From the NCBI RefSeq assembly GCF_029892485.1, contig NZ_JARXVG010000006.1, positions 372,001-436,000 on the forward strand: 64,000 nt of DNA, read 5' to 3'. Shown one piece after another: positions 48,131 to 56,821 of this stretch. Source of the stretch: Variovorax boronicumulans. Its GTDB lineage: Bacteria; Pseudomonadota; Gammaproteobacteria; Burkholderiales; Burkholderiaceae_C. Position numbers and translations under genes: made by a program. The notes beneath the pieces were generated by a model. That model worked only from the letters and a program-made list of their open reading frames with translations, had not been told where the DNA came from and ran no database searches. The stretch's first letter is position 1. Each line of letters starts with the position of its first letter.

Positions 48131-48919
48131 ATGCAGACCGTCGAAGGCATCGCCTGGGGCGTGCAGGACGACATCGGCCGCATCGTGCTGAAGCGGCCCG
48201 GGAGCGCGAACGCGCTGACATCGGCGAGCGGCCGGACGCTCGCGCGTGCCATCGACGAGGTGCTCGAACAGCAGCCGCGTGCCATCTTGCTGACCGGCGA
48301 GGGCAGGGCGTTCTGCGCGGGTGGCGACATCGACGAGTTCGTCGCGGCCGGCGAGCGGCTGCCCGAGCTGGTGAACGATTTGCTGGACCAGCTGCATCCC
48401 GCCTTGCTGCGCCTCTCGGCGAATCCGGCGCCGCTGGTGGTTGCCGTGAACGGACCGGCGGGCGGTGCGGGCGTGGGGCTCGCGTTGTGCGGTGATTTCG
48501 TGCTGGCGGCGGAATCGATGAAGCTGCGCACGGGCTATGCGTCCATCGGCCTGTCGCCGGATGCGGGTGCTTCGTACTTTCTCTCGCGCCGCGTGGGGCC
48601 GGTGCGGGCGCAGCAGTGGCTGATGCTCAGCGAAGCCATCGACAGCCAACGCTGCCTCGCGTCGGGCGCCGTGGATGCGGTCTATCCGGATGCCGAGCTC
48701 GCGGCCGCGAGCGAAGCGCTGGTGGCGCGGCTGGCTGCCGGTGCGAGCGCGTCGTTCGCCGGCATCAAGGCCCTGTGCGGCGGCGCCCCGGCCCGGCCCA
48801 TCGAGGCGCACTTCGCGATGGAGCAAAGGCTGCTGCGCGAGCGTGCGGGCAGCGCGGACGCGCGCGAAGGCGTGGCGGCTTTTGTTGCGAAGCGGGCGCC
48901 GCGTTTCACGGGCCGCTGA
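48131..48919 (+). CDS. Enoyl-CoA hydratase/isomerase family protein
   Basis: A 262-aa crotonase-fold protein. The oxyanion-hole motif is EGRAFCAGGDIDEFV, and the second is NGPAGGAGVGLALCGDFVLA. The catalytic loop reads GLSPDAGASYFLSRR, a PaaG-like form with Asp in the Glu position. It is the last gene of the operon, 1 bp after the SDR. Having both a MaoC pair and this protein suggests a substrate that needs isomerisation in addition to hydration. It converges with the M50 protease gene. Confidence 0.9.
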   Translation: MQTVEGIAWGVQDDIGRIVLKRPGSANALTSASGRTLARAIDEVLEQQPRAILLTGEGRAFCAGGDIDEFVAAGERLPELVNDLLDQLHPALLRLSANPAPLVVAVNGPAGGAGVGLALCGDFVLAAESMKLRTGYASIGLSPDAGASYFLSRRVGPVRAQQWLMLSEAIDSQRCLASGAVDAVYPDAELAAASEALVARLAAGASASFAGIKALCGGAPARPIEAHFAMEQRLLRERAGSADAREGVAAFVAKRAPRFTGR

Positions 48920-48921
48920 AG

Positions 48922-49653
48922 TCAGCTGCCTGTGAGGCTGCGCGCCGCGCCCAGCATTTCATGGGTGTCGTGCGCCATCACCGCCAGGAACGCCAAGAGG
49001 CCGATGTAGTACACGCTGTACGTCACCCGCGTCTCGGTGGAGACGGCGTAGTACTGCTGGTTGGCCGGGTCCTTCGGGTCGTACTTCCAGGCCCGCATCA
49101 CCTGCGGCGCGGCCAGCACCGCCACCAAAATCAGCATCGGGCTCGGCCGCCAGAAGAACAGGGCCGCGAGCACCGGCACGCCCACCAGCCACACGCGCGG
49201 CGTGAGCACCGCGGTGATGCGTCCGCCGTCGAAGGGTGAGAGCGGGATCAGGTTGAAGAGGTTGATGAAGAAGCCCGCGTAGGCCAGCGCCAGCAGCAGC
49301 CGGCTGTCCGATTCGCGCGCCACGAAATAGCAGGCCAGCGCTGCGAGGCTGCCCAGCAGCGGGCCGCCGAAGCCGACCCAGGCTTCGGTCTCGACGTCGT
49401 GCGGCTGGTCCTTCAGTTCGATCCATGCACCGACGAACGGAATGAAGGTGGGCAGTCCGACATCGAGGCCGCGCTGCTTCGCCGCGAGGTAGTGGCCCAT
49501 CTCGTGCACGAGGATGAGCGCGACGAACCCCGCCGCATAGCGCCAGCCGAACACGAAGGCATAGGCGACCACCGAGAGCAGCATCGTGCCGCCCGAGAGC
49601 AGCAGCTTGCCGAGCTTGCCCGCGCTCAGCAGGACCAGCAGCAGCTTGACCAT
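48922..49653 (-). CDS. Site-2 protease family (M50) membrane metalloprotease
   Basis: A 243-aa integral membrane protein. The zinc-binding HExxH motif is in LVHEMGHYLAAKQRG, and the third ligand motif is in NLIPLSPFDGGRI. About five hydrophobic segments are evident. The start is the ATG at 49653 (MVKLLLVLLSAGKLGK); the frame is open upstream but would run into the next gene. It lies just after the DUF2167 gene on the same strand and may be co-transcribed. The target is unknown. Confidence 0.87.
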   Translation of the reverse strand: MVKLLLVLLSAGKLGKLLLSGGTMLLSVVAYAFVFGWRYAAGFVALILVHEMGHYLAAKQRGLDVGLPTFIPFVGAWIELKDQPHDVETEAWVGFGGPLLGSLAALACYFVARESDSRLLLALAYAGFFINLFNLIPLSPFDGGRITAVLTPRVWLVGVPVLAALFFWRPSPMLILVAVLAAPQVMRAWKYDPKDPANQQYYAVSTETRVTYSVYYIGLLAFLAVMAHDTHEMLGAARSLTGS

Positions 49654-49675
49654 GGCGCCTGTCCCTTGTTGCGCG

Positions 49676-50620
49676 TCAAGCCTCGGGCTTCTTCTTGAAG
49701 ATCTTGGCGATGCCCCAGAGCGCAGCGCCACCGGCCACGACCGCGATCTTCGCGAACTTGGCCAGGAAGGCCAGCGCGAGTGCGAACAGGCCCAGCTTCT
49801 TCACGGCAACGCCTGCCACCAATGCGGCGAGGCCGTAGGCGGCGACCTTGTCGGTGGACGAATTGAAGTCCGCGTACTTCTTGCCGTCGTCGTACTGCAG
49901 TGCGCCCAGCAGTTTGGCGGCGTCGGGCTTGTAGGTGTCCAGGTCTTTCGCGTTGGTGATGAGGTTCAGGCTCAGGTAGCCCTCGCGGCCCAGCGCATAG
50001 GTGTTGTAGTTGACGCCCTGGTTGTCTCCTGTGGAGCCCTTCTTCTTCGAGAGGGCCGACCACACGAGGCGGTGCGTGGCGGCTTCGTACTGCGGCTTCT
50101 GCGCCCAGCCCGTGACCTCGATGCCGGGGATGCCGCGCTTGGCGCGCTCTTCGTTCGCGGCCTCGGTGCCTTCCTTCAGGCTCTTGAGCAGGTCGTCGGC
50201 GTTCCAGTCCTTTGCGTCGTCGTCCTTGATGTAGCCCTCTTTCACGAACTTGACGACGGCCATCCAGTCGGCATCGTCGTTGGCGGGAAAGATGGCGCCG
50301 ATGAAGGTGTCGTCGGTGCGGTTGCCCATGCTGCGCATGAGCTGTGCGGCCGCGGGTGTCGGCACCCAGATGTAGCCGGCCGGCAGCTTCAGGTGGGCCT
50401 GGTCGCGCAGCGGGATGTCGGCGGGGCCGACCTTCTGCACGGCCTTGGCGGCCTTGAAGGCGGCTTCCTGTTCGGCCTCCAGCGAGTTCGCCGTGGATGC
50501 GGTGGCCGGAGCCGCGGAAGTGGCGGGGGTGGCAGACGTGGCGGCGTTGCCGGTGTTGGTGGCCGCTAGGGCGCACGCGAGCAGCAAGCCGGCCGTCAGG
50601 CGGACAGTATGAATACGCAA
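49676..50620 (-). CDS. DUF2167 membrane protein
   Basis: About 314 aa. A signal peptide (MRIHTVRLTAGLLLACALAATNTGNAA) is preceded by a GGAGAGAG site, which fixes the start as TTG at 50620. An Ala/Thr-rich linker follows. The middle contains YIWVPTPAAAQLMRSMGN and RLVWSALSKKKG, usual for DUF2167, and a C-terminal hydrophobic region (YGLAALVAGVAVKKLGLFALALAFLAKF) with a lysine tail. The family is a predicted exported membrane protein of unknown function. Confidence 0.85.
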   Translation of the reverse strand: MRIHTVRLTAGLLLACALAATNTGNAATSATPATSAAPATASTANSLEAEQEAAFKAAKAVQKVGPADIPLRDQAHLKLPAGYIWVPTPAAAQLMRSMGNRTDDTFIGAIFPANDDADWMAVVKFVKEGYIKDDDAKDWNADDLLKSLKEGTEAANEERAKRGIPGIEVTGWAQKPQYEAATHRLVWSALSKKKGSTGDNQGVNYNTYALGREGYLSLNLITNAKDLDTYKPDAAKLLGALQYDDGKKYADFNSSTDKVAAYGLAALVAGVAVKKLGLFALALAFLAKFAKIAVVAGGAALWGIAKIFKKKPEA

Positions 50621-50712
50621 GTTCTCTCTCCTCGGTTGTTGTCGGTTTTTGTGAGACGCGAGGAGTTTATCGGCGCTTTTGCAGATGTCTGCCGGCGCCC
50701 GACAAGTGCGTT

Positions 50713-51135
50713 TCAGGGCCAGGGCGTGGGCGGCGGAATCTCGCACACCGGTTCGACGTCGATGCTCTTGAAGTCCGCCGGCGAGACGATCTCCAGGTAC
50801 TCCATGTCGGGCGAGTAGTCGAACAGGAAATGCCGGATGCCCGGCCGCTGGTGCACCACGTCGCCGGCCTCGACCAGGGTTTCCTTGTCCTCGTACATGA
50901 AGCGGGCCCAGCCCTTGACCATGATGACGATCTGGAAGTCCGCCTCGTGGCGGTGCCAGCCGGTGCCCGCTTCCGGTGCCATGTTGGCCTTGACCAGATG
51001 CGCGATGACCTTGCCGTTGGTGGCCTCGGCCACGCCCAGGTCGCGGTACAGGAAGAAATCGCGCAGCCCGCCCGAGACGAACTCTGTGTCACCGGGCTTG
51101 ACGTGGGAGAACTGGGTGGCGGTACGGTCCAGCAT
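50713..51135 (-). CDS. Cupin-domain protein
   Basis: A 140-aa single-domain cupin. The metal-binding first motif is GTGWHRHEADFQIVIMVKG (two His and a Glu) and the second is GIRHFLFDYSPDMEYLEI (His). The start is the ATG at 51135 after a GGAGCG site. Cupins of this size are often small dioxygenases or ligand-binding proteins; the substrate is unknown. It has no operon partner with a telling function. Confidence 0.85.
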   Translation of the reverse strand: MLDRTATQFSHVKPGDTEFVSGGLRDFFLYRDLGVAEATNGKVIAHLVKANMAPEAGTGWHRHEADFQIVIMVKGWARFMYEDKETLVEAGDVVHQRPGIRHFLFDYSPDMEYLEIVSPADFKSIDVEPVCEIPPPTPWP

Positions 51136-51342
51136 GGGGCGCTCCTTCGCAGGTGGTTGTGTTGCGCTGCAGCACGCATAAAGCGTTCCTGTTTGCTGGC
51201 TTGCAGCTGTTTGGCTGGAGACCTTCCGCCTGATTGGCGCGCGCGGGGTGAGCGGGCCCCGGACACCGGGTGCCGCCGCATTGCTCGAGCGCTGGCGAAC
51301 ACCCATACTGGGGCTCCCACGACGCAATCACCGGAGCCCCCA

Positions 51343-51528
51343 ATGAGCAACGAACTGCGCAAGAAGCTGCATGACCTGGCGGAACTGGCCGAGAACACCA
51401 CCGACCCGCAGACCCGGGCCATCGTCGAAGCGATCCGCCTGCAGACGGCCGTCTTGAACGAGCGGCTCTTTTCCATCGAGCTTCAGCTGGGCACGCTCAC
51501 CAAGCGCATGGAAAACACAACCGACTGA
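51343..51528 (+). CDS. Small conserved-looking protein, 61 aa, function unknown
   Basis: A 61-aa, acidic-basic helical protein ([20 protein letters not shown], then [29 protein letters not shown]), likely to form a coiled coil. The ribosome-binding site CCGGAG and the position directly before aroC support it as a real gene. No family recognised. Confidence 0.65.
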   Translation: MSNELRKKLHDLAELAENTTDPQTRAIVEAIRLQTAVLNERLFSIELQLGTLTKRMENTTD

Positions 51529-51560
51529 GGGGCGGCCCCTTTGTGGGGATAATCCCCGCC

Positions 51561-52673
51561 ATGAGCGGCAACACTTTCGGAACACTCTTCGCGGTCACCA
51601 ATTTCGGCGAATCGCACGGCCCGGCCATCGGCTGCGTCATCGACGGTTGCCCGCCGGGCATGGCCCTCAGCGAGGCCGACATCCAGGGCGATCTCGACCG
51701 CCGCCGCCCCGGCACCAGCCGCCACGTCACCCAGCGCAACGAAGCCGATGCGGTTCAGATTCTTTCCGGCGTGTACGAGGGCAAGACCACCGGCACCCCG
51801 ATCGCGCTGCTGATCCAGAACACCGACCAGCGCAGCAAGGACTACGGCCAGATCGCCCAGCAGTTCCGTCCCGGCCACGCCGACTTCACCTACTGGAAGA
51901 AATACGGTATCCGCGACCCGCGCGGCGGCGGTCGCTCCTCGGCGCGGCTCACGGCGCCCATGGTCGCGGCCGGCGCGGTCGCCAAGAAGTGGCTGGCCGA
52001 AAAATACGGCATGGTGTTTCGCGGCTGCATGACGCAGATCGGCGAGATCACCATTCCCTTCGAGAGCTGGGACCACGTTCCGAACAACCCCTTCTTCGCC
52101 CCCATCGCCGACGTGAGCGCGCTGGAGGACTACATGGACCGCCTGCGCAAGGCCGGCGATTCGTGCGGCGCGCGCATTCGCGTCACGGCCACCAACGTGC
52201 CCATTGGCCTGGGCGAGCCGCTCTTCGACAAGCTCGACGCCGAAATCGCCTACGCGATGATGGGCATCAACGCGGTGAAAGCCGTCGAGATCGGCGCCGG
52301 CTGGGACAGCGTCACCCAGCGCGGCACCACGCACGGCGACTCGATCACGCCGACCGGCTTCGTCACCAACAATGCGGGCGGCATCCTCGGTGGCATCAGC
52401 TCGGGGCAGGACCTCGAGGTGAGCATCGCGATCAAGCCGACCAGTTCGATCATCAGCCCGCGCCAGTCGATCGACATCCACAACAACCCCGTCGAAGTGA
52501 TCACCAAGGGCCGGCACGACCCCTGCGTGGGCATTCGCGCGACGCCCATTGCCGAGGCCATGCTGGCGCTGGTGGTGATGGAGCACGTGCTGCGCAACCG
52601 CGCGCAGTGCGGCGACGTGCAGACCGAAGCCCAGAAGTCCGAGGCCGCGTCCCCGCAGGCGTCCTTCCTGTAG
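51561..52673 (+). CDS. aroC: Chorismate synthase
   Basis: A 370-aa enzyme that makes chorismate from 5-enolpyruvylshikimate 3-phosphate, the last shikimate-pathway step, using reduced FMN. Diagnostic segments are [20 protein letters not shown] at the N-terminus, [18 protein letters not shown] near residue 115 and [19 protein letters not shown] near residue 320. The start is the ATG at 51561. Its stop shares a base with the GTG start of the transporter that follows. Confidence 0.97.
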   Translation: MSGNTFGTLFAVTNFGESHGPAIGCVIDGCPPGMALSEADIQGDLDRRRPGTSRHVTQRNEADAVQILSGVYEGKTTGTPIALLIQNTDQRSKDYGQIAQQFRPGHADFTYWKKYGIRDPRGGGRSSARLTAPMVAAGAVAKKWLAEKYGMVFRGCMTQIGEITIPFESWDHVPNNPFFAPIADVSALEDYMDRLRKAGDSCGARIRVTATNVPIGLGEPLFDKLDAEIAYAMMGINAVKAVEIGAGWDSVTQRGTTHGDSITPTGFVTNNAGGILGGISSGQDLEVSIAIKPTSSIISPRQSIDIHNNPVEVITKGRHDPCVGIRATPIAEAMLALVVMEHVLRNRAQCGDVQTEAQKSEAASPQASFL

Positions 52674-53875
52674 TGTCGTCATCGCCACCAGTGGCCGCCG
52701 GACGCGGCCACCTGCTGGCGTTTGCTGGTCTGTCGGCCAGCTATTTCGCGCACATCGGTTTCTTCAATCCTTATCTGCCGCTGTGGCTCAAGGACCTGGG
52801 GCTGCCGATCTTCACGATCAGCCTGCTGGCCTCGGTGCAGTCGGTCACGCGCGTGTTCGCGCCCTATGCCTGGGGCGCGCTCAGCGACCACACCGGCCAC
52901 CGCGTGATGCTGCTGCGCTTCAGCGCGGCGGTGGCCCTGGTCAGTTCCTTCGGCCTCTGGTGGAACGGCGGCGCCTGGTGGCTCGCGCTGGTGCTGCTCG
53001 TGATGTTCACCCACACCAGCTCGATGATGTCGCTCACCGAGGCGGCCATGGCGCAGCTGGTGGCCGGCGACTGGGGCCGCTACGGGCGCATCCGCCTGTG
53101 CGGCTCGGCCGGCTTCCTGATCACCGTGTTCTTCGCGGGGGAGTGGTTCGAGCGCTTCGGCATGAAGCACTTTCCGGCCTGGGCCGCGGGCACCCTGGCC
53201 ATCGTGCTCATCGCGACGATGAAGCTGCCCGATGTGCGCGAGCCCGTGGCCGCGCACGACGCCGTCAAGGAACCCATCGGGCCGGTGCTGCGCAACCCGG
53301 CGGTGCGGTGGTTCTTCGCGGCGCTGTTCTTCCAGGTGATGTCGCACTTCTCGGTGTACGCCTTCTTGTCGCTGTACCTCGACTCCATCGGCTACGGCAA
53401 GAGCACCATCGGCCTCTTGTGGGCGCTGTCGGTGGTGGCCGAGATCGTCTGGTTCTTCCTTCAGGGCCGGCTCATCGGGCTCTTGCCGATGCCGCGCTGG
53501 ATGCTGGTGTGCGGCATCGCGGCCGTTGCGCGGCTGGGGCTCACGGCGGGGCTGGGCGGCTTCATCGCCGCGCTGGTCGTTGCGCAATGGCTGCATGCGC
53601 TGAGCTTCGCGGCGCACCACACCACCTGCATCGCCGTGGTGTCGCGCCGTTTTCCGGGGCGGCTGCGCGGGAGAGGGCAGGCGCTCTTCACCGTGATCGG
53701 CTATGGCTTCGGCGGTGTGCTGGGTGTGCTGCTCGGCGGGGCCGTTGCGCAGGAGTTCGGGTACCGGACGATGTTCGGGTTGGCGGCGGTGCTGGCAGGG
53801 GTGGGGAGCCTTTGCGCCTGGCGCGTGGTGAGGTTGGAGCAGGCAGAGCGCGCGACCCTGCCGGGCCGGATCTGA
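52673..53875 (+). CDS. MFS transporter (MFS_1-like)
   Basis: A 400-aa protein with about twelve hydrophobic segments, beginning HLLAFAGLSASYFAHIGFFNPYLPLWL. It resembles the phenylpropionate-type MFS_1-like transporters, with RYGRIRLCGSAGFLITVFF in the first half and RRFPGRLRGRGQALFTVIGYGFGGVLG in the second. The start is GTG at 52673, overlapping the last base of the aroC stop. The substrate is not known. Confidence 0.88.
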   Translation: MSSSPPVAAGRGHLLAFAGLSASYFAHIGFFNPYLPLWLKDLGLPIFTISLLASVQSVTRVFAPYAWGALSDHTGHRVMLLRFSAAVALVSSFGLWWNGGAWWLALVLLVMFTHTSSMMSLTEAAMAQLVAGDWGRYGRIRLCGSAGFLITVFFAGEWFERFGMKHFPAWAAGTLAIVLIATMKLPDVREPVAAHDAVKEPIGPVLRNPAVRWFFAALFFQVMSHFSVYAFLSLYLDSIGYGKSTIGLLWALSVVAEIVWFFLQGRLIGLLPMPRWMLVCGIAAVARLGLTAGLGGFIAALVVAQWLHALSFAAHHTTCIAVVSRRFPGRLRGRGQALFTVIGYGFGGVLGVLLGGAVAQEFGYRTMFGLAAVLAGVGSLCAWRVVRLEQAERATLPGRI

Positions 53876-53982
53876 ACCTCGGGCCCGGCTTTGGAGAAGC
53901 GGGCGAAGTGCGGGTTTCCGATAACTACAGGCACTTGATTTAGTCGGCTCCCTGAAACATAGTTGGCCCCGTTCACAAGCCA

Positions 53983-53997
53983 CAGGCGCATCGCCTG
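53983..53997 (+). promoter_or_regulatory. Short palindrome upstream of the sugar ABC operon
   Basis: CAGGCG-cat-CGCCTG (15 bp) lies just before the AAGGAGA ribosome-binding site of the binding-protein gene. It could be an operator for the ROK regulator at the end of the operon or an mRNA hairpin. Confidence 0.35.
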
Positions 53998-54014
53998 CTC
54001 AAGGAGACACACCC

Positions 54015-55037
54015 ATGTTCAGTTCGCGCAGCCGCCGCCATTCCACCCTGGCCCTCGCCGCCCTGGCCACTTTGGCCTTTGCCGCATCCTCCGCCTTCGC
54101 CGCCGACCAGCCCGTCATCGGCCTGGTCACCAAGACCGAGACCAACCCCTTCTTCGTGAAGATGAAAGAGGGCGCGCAGGAAGAAGCCAAGAAGCTCGGC
54201 GCCAAGCTGCTCTCGGGCGCGGGCAAGGCCGATGGCGACAACGCCGGCCAGATCACCGCGATGGAAAACATGATCGCGGCCGGCGCCAAGACCATCCTCA
54301 TCACGCCCAGCGACGCCAAGGCGATCGTGCCCGCCATCAAGAAGGCGCGCGACAAGGGCATCATGGTGATCGCGCTCGACAGCCCGGCCGATCCGCCGGA
54401 AGCCACCGACGCGCTCTTCGCCACCAACAACTACACCGCCGGCGTGCTGATCGGCGAATACGCCAAGGCCGCGATGGCCGGCAAGCCCGCGAAGATCGTC
54501 GCGCTCGACCTGCTGCCGGGCCACCCGGTGGGCGCACAGCGCCACAACGGCTTCATGAAGGGCTTCGGCCTCACCGCGAACGACGCCAAGTCGAACGAAC
54601 TGTCGAAGGCGCCCGAGATCGTCTGCATGGCCGACAGCTTCGGCGACCAGGCCAAGGCGCAGACCGCGATGGAAAACTGCCTGCAGAAGGCGCCCGATGT
54701 GAACCTGGTCTACACGATCAACGAGCCCGCCGCGGCCGGTGCCTACAACGCGCTCAAGCGCGCGGGCAAGGAGAAGGGCGTGCTGATCGTCTCGGTCGAT
54801 GGCGGCTGCCAGGGCATCAAGGACACCAACGCCGGCATCATCGCCGCGACCTCGCAGCAGTACCCGCTGAAGATGGCCGCCATGGGCGTGGCCGCGGGCG
54901 TGGAATTCGCCAAGACCGGCAAGAAGGCCTCGGGCTACGTCGACACCGGCGTGACGCTGATCGCCGGCAAGAGCGTGGCGGGCGTCGACAGCAAGGACAC
55001 CAAGACCGGCGCCGAACTTTGCTGGGGCAAGAAGTAA
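54015..55037 (+). CDS. frcB: Sugar ABC transporter periplasmic binding protein (FrcB-like)
   Basis: A 340-aa periplasmic binding protein of the CUT2 (ribose/fructose) family. A Sec signal peptide (cleavage after SSAFA, near residue 29) is followed by DQPVIGLVTKTETNPFFVKM and the two-lobed fold with SVDGGCQGIKDTNAGIIAATSQQYP near residue 260. It heads the binding protein-permease-ATPase-ROK operon, which matches the fructose-type FrcB-FrcC-FrcA-FrcR order. The actual sugar (fructose, mannose, ribose or other) is inferred. Confidence 0.9.
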   Translation: MFSSRSRRHSTLALAALATLAFAASSAFAADQPVIGLVTKTETNPFFVKMKEGAQEEAKKLGAKLLSGAGKADGDNAGQITAMENMIAAGAKTILITPSDAKAIVPAIKKARDKGIMVIALDSPADPPEATDALFATNNYTAGVLIGEYAKAAMAGKPAKIVALDLLPGHPVGAQRHNGFMKGFGLTANDAKSNELSKAPEIVCMADSFGDQAKAQTAMENCLQKAPDVNLVYTINEPAAAGAYNALKRAGKEKGVLIVSVDGGCQGIKDTNAGIIAATSQQYPLKMAAMGVAAGVEFAKTGKKASGYVDTGVTLIAGKSVAGVDSKDTKTGAELCWGKK

Positions 55038-55064
55038 ACAGGTAGCCCCAGGGAGGACACATCG

Positions 55065-56024
55065 ATGGCGAAATCTGCAAAGCACCACATTCCGTGGGGG
55101 GCCCTCGGGCCGTGGCTGGCCCTGCTCGGCGCATGCATCTTCTTTGCGACGCAGTCCGAGCGTTTTCTGACGGGCGAGAACCTCTCGCTGATCCTGCAGC
55201 AGGTGATGGTGGTCGGCGTGATCGCCATCGGCCAGACGCTGATCATCCTCACGGCGGGCATCGACCTGTCGTGCGGCATGGTGATGGCGCTGGGCAGCAT
55301 CATCATGACGAAGTTCGCCACCGAGCTGGGCATGCCGGTTCCGATCGCTGTCCTCTGCGGCATCGGCGTGACGACGCTCTTCGGGCTCATCAACGGCCTG
55401 CTGGTCACGCGCATCAAGCTGCCGCCTTTCATCGTGACGCTGGGCACGCTGAACATCGCGTTCGCGATCACGCAGCTGTACTCGTCTTCGCAGACCATCA
55501 CCGACCTGCCCACCGGCCTCACGGGGCTGGGCACCACCTTCGCCATCGGCAGCGCCGAAGTGGCGTGGGGCTCGGTGCTGATGGTGGCGCTCTACGGCCT
55601 CGCGTGGTTCGTGCTGCGCGAGACGGGCGCGGGCCGGCATATCTATGCGGTGGGCAACAACGCCGAGGCCACGCGGCTGGTCGGCATTCCGACGCAGCGC
55701 GTGCTGCTCGGTGTGTACGTGGCGGCGGGCCTGCTGTACGGCATTGCCTCGCTGCTGTCGGTGGCGCGCACCGGCGTGGGCGACCCCAATGCAGGCCAGA
55801 CCGAGAACCTCGACGCCATCACGGCGGTGGTGCTCGGCGGCACCAGTCTCTTCGGCGGTCGCGGCATCGTGCTGGGTTCGCTGATCGGCGTGCTGATCGT
55901 GGGCGTGTTCCGCAACGGGCTCACGCTGATGGGCGTGTCGTCGATCTATCAAGTGCTGGTGACCGGCGTGCTGGTGATTCTTGCGGTGGCCGCGGACCAG
56001 CTCTCGCGCAAGGGGGCCCGCTGA
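55065..56024 (+). CDS. frcC: Sugar ABC transporter permease (FrcC-like)
   Basis: A 319-aa CUT2 permease. Hydrophobic segments run throughout (for example GVIAIGQTLIILTAGIDLSCGMVMALGS, the conserved BPD_transp_2 signature). The segment LDAITAVVLGGTSLFGGRG near residue 250 is the typical ATPase-contact loop. The stop overlaps the ATPase start (TGATG). Confidence 0.92.
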   Translation: MAKSAKHHIPWGALGPWLALLGACIFFATQSERFLTGENLSLILQQVMVVGVIAIGQTLIILTAGIDLSCGMVMALGSIIMTKFATELGMPVPIAVLCGIGVTTLFGLINGLLVTRIKLPPFIVTLGTLNIAFAITQLYSSSQTITDLPTGLTGLGTTFAIGSAEVAWGSVLMVALYGLAWFVLRETGAGRHIYAVGNNAEATRLVGIPTQRVLLGVYVAAGLLYGIASLLSVARTGVGDPNAGQTENLDAITAVVLGGTSLFGGRGIVLGSLIGVLIVGVFRNGLTLMGVSSIYQVLVTGVLVILAVAADQLSRKGAR

Positions 56025-56821
56025 TGAACGCAGTAGCCAACCCCAAGATCGTCATGCAGGCCAAGGGCCTGGTGAAGCGCTACGGCCAGGTCACCGCGCT
56101 CGACGGCGTGGACTTCGAACTGCGCGAAGGCGAGATCCTCGCGGTGATCGGCGACAACGGCGCGGGCAAGTCCTCGCTCATCAAGGCGCTCTCGGGCGCG
56201 ACCATTCCCGACGAGGGCGAGATCCTGCTCGATGGCAAGACGGTGCAGTTCCGCAATCCGCTCGATGCGCGGCGCGCGGGCATCGAAACGGTCTACCAGG
56301 ACCTGGCCGTCGCCCCCGCGATGACCATCTACGAAAACCTGTTCCTCGGCCGCGAACTGCGCCGCCCCGGGTTCCTCGGCAACGTGCTGCGCATGCTCGA
56401 CAAGAAGAAGATGCTGCAGGAAAGCGCGGCCCGCATGGCGGACCTGAAGGTCGGCATCCAGTCGATGACGCAGGCGGTCGAAACGCTCTCGGGCGGCCAG
56501 CGCCAGTGCGTGGCGGTCGCGCGCAGCGCTGCTTTCGCGCGGCACGTGGTCATCATGGACGAGCCCACCGCCGCGCTCGGCGTGAAGGAGGGCAACATGG
56601 TGCTCGAACTCATCCGCCGGGTGCGCGACCGGGGCCTGCCCGTGGTACTCATCAGCCACAACATGCCGCATGTGTTCGAGGTGGCCGACCGCATCCACGT
56701 TGCGCGCCTGGGCAAGCGCGCGGCCGTGCTCAATCCGAAGCACATCAGCATGAGCGACACGGTGGCCGTGATGACCGGCGCCATGAGCGCCGACCAGTTG
56801 CCTCCGGAGGCGCATGCCTGA
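56024..56821 (+). CDS. frcA: Sugar ABC transporter ATP-binding protein (FrcA-like, single domain)
   Basis: A 265-aa ATPase with one nucleotide-binding domain: Walker A GDNGAGKSS, signature LSGGQRQCVAVARSA, Walker B VVIMDEPTAAL and H-loop LISHNMPHV. Most CUT2 ATPases are ~500-aa tandem proteins; the single-domain form is typical of FrcA, which supports the Frc assignment. It overlaps the permease gene by three bases and the regulator by 8 bp. Confidence 0.92.
   Translation: MNAVANPKIVMQAKGLVKRYGQVTALDGVDFELREGEILAVIGDNGAGKSSLIKALSGATIPDEGEILLDGKTVQFRNPLDARRAGIETVYQDLAVAPAMTIYENLFLGRELRRPGFLGNVLRMLDKKKMLQESAARMADLKVGIQSMTQAVETLSGGQRQCVAVARSAAFARHVVIMDEPTAALGVKEGNMVLELIRRVRDRGLPVVLISHNMPHVFEVADRIHVARLGKRAAVLNPKHISMSDTVAVMTGAMSADQLPPEAHA

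Noticed and set aside
53973-55952. 659-codon minus-strand frame opposite frcB and frcC
   Set aside because: Antisense, low-complexity His/Arg/Gln composition, no recognisable domain.
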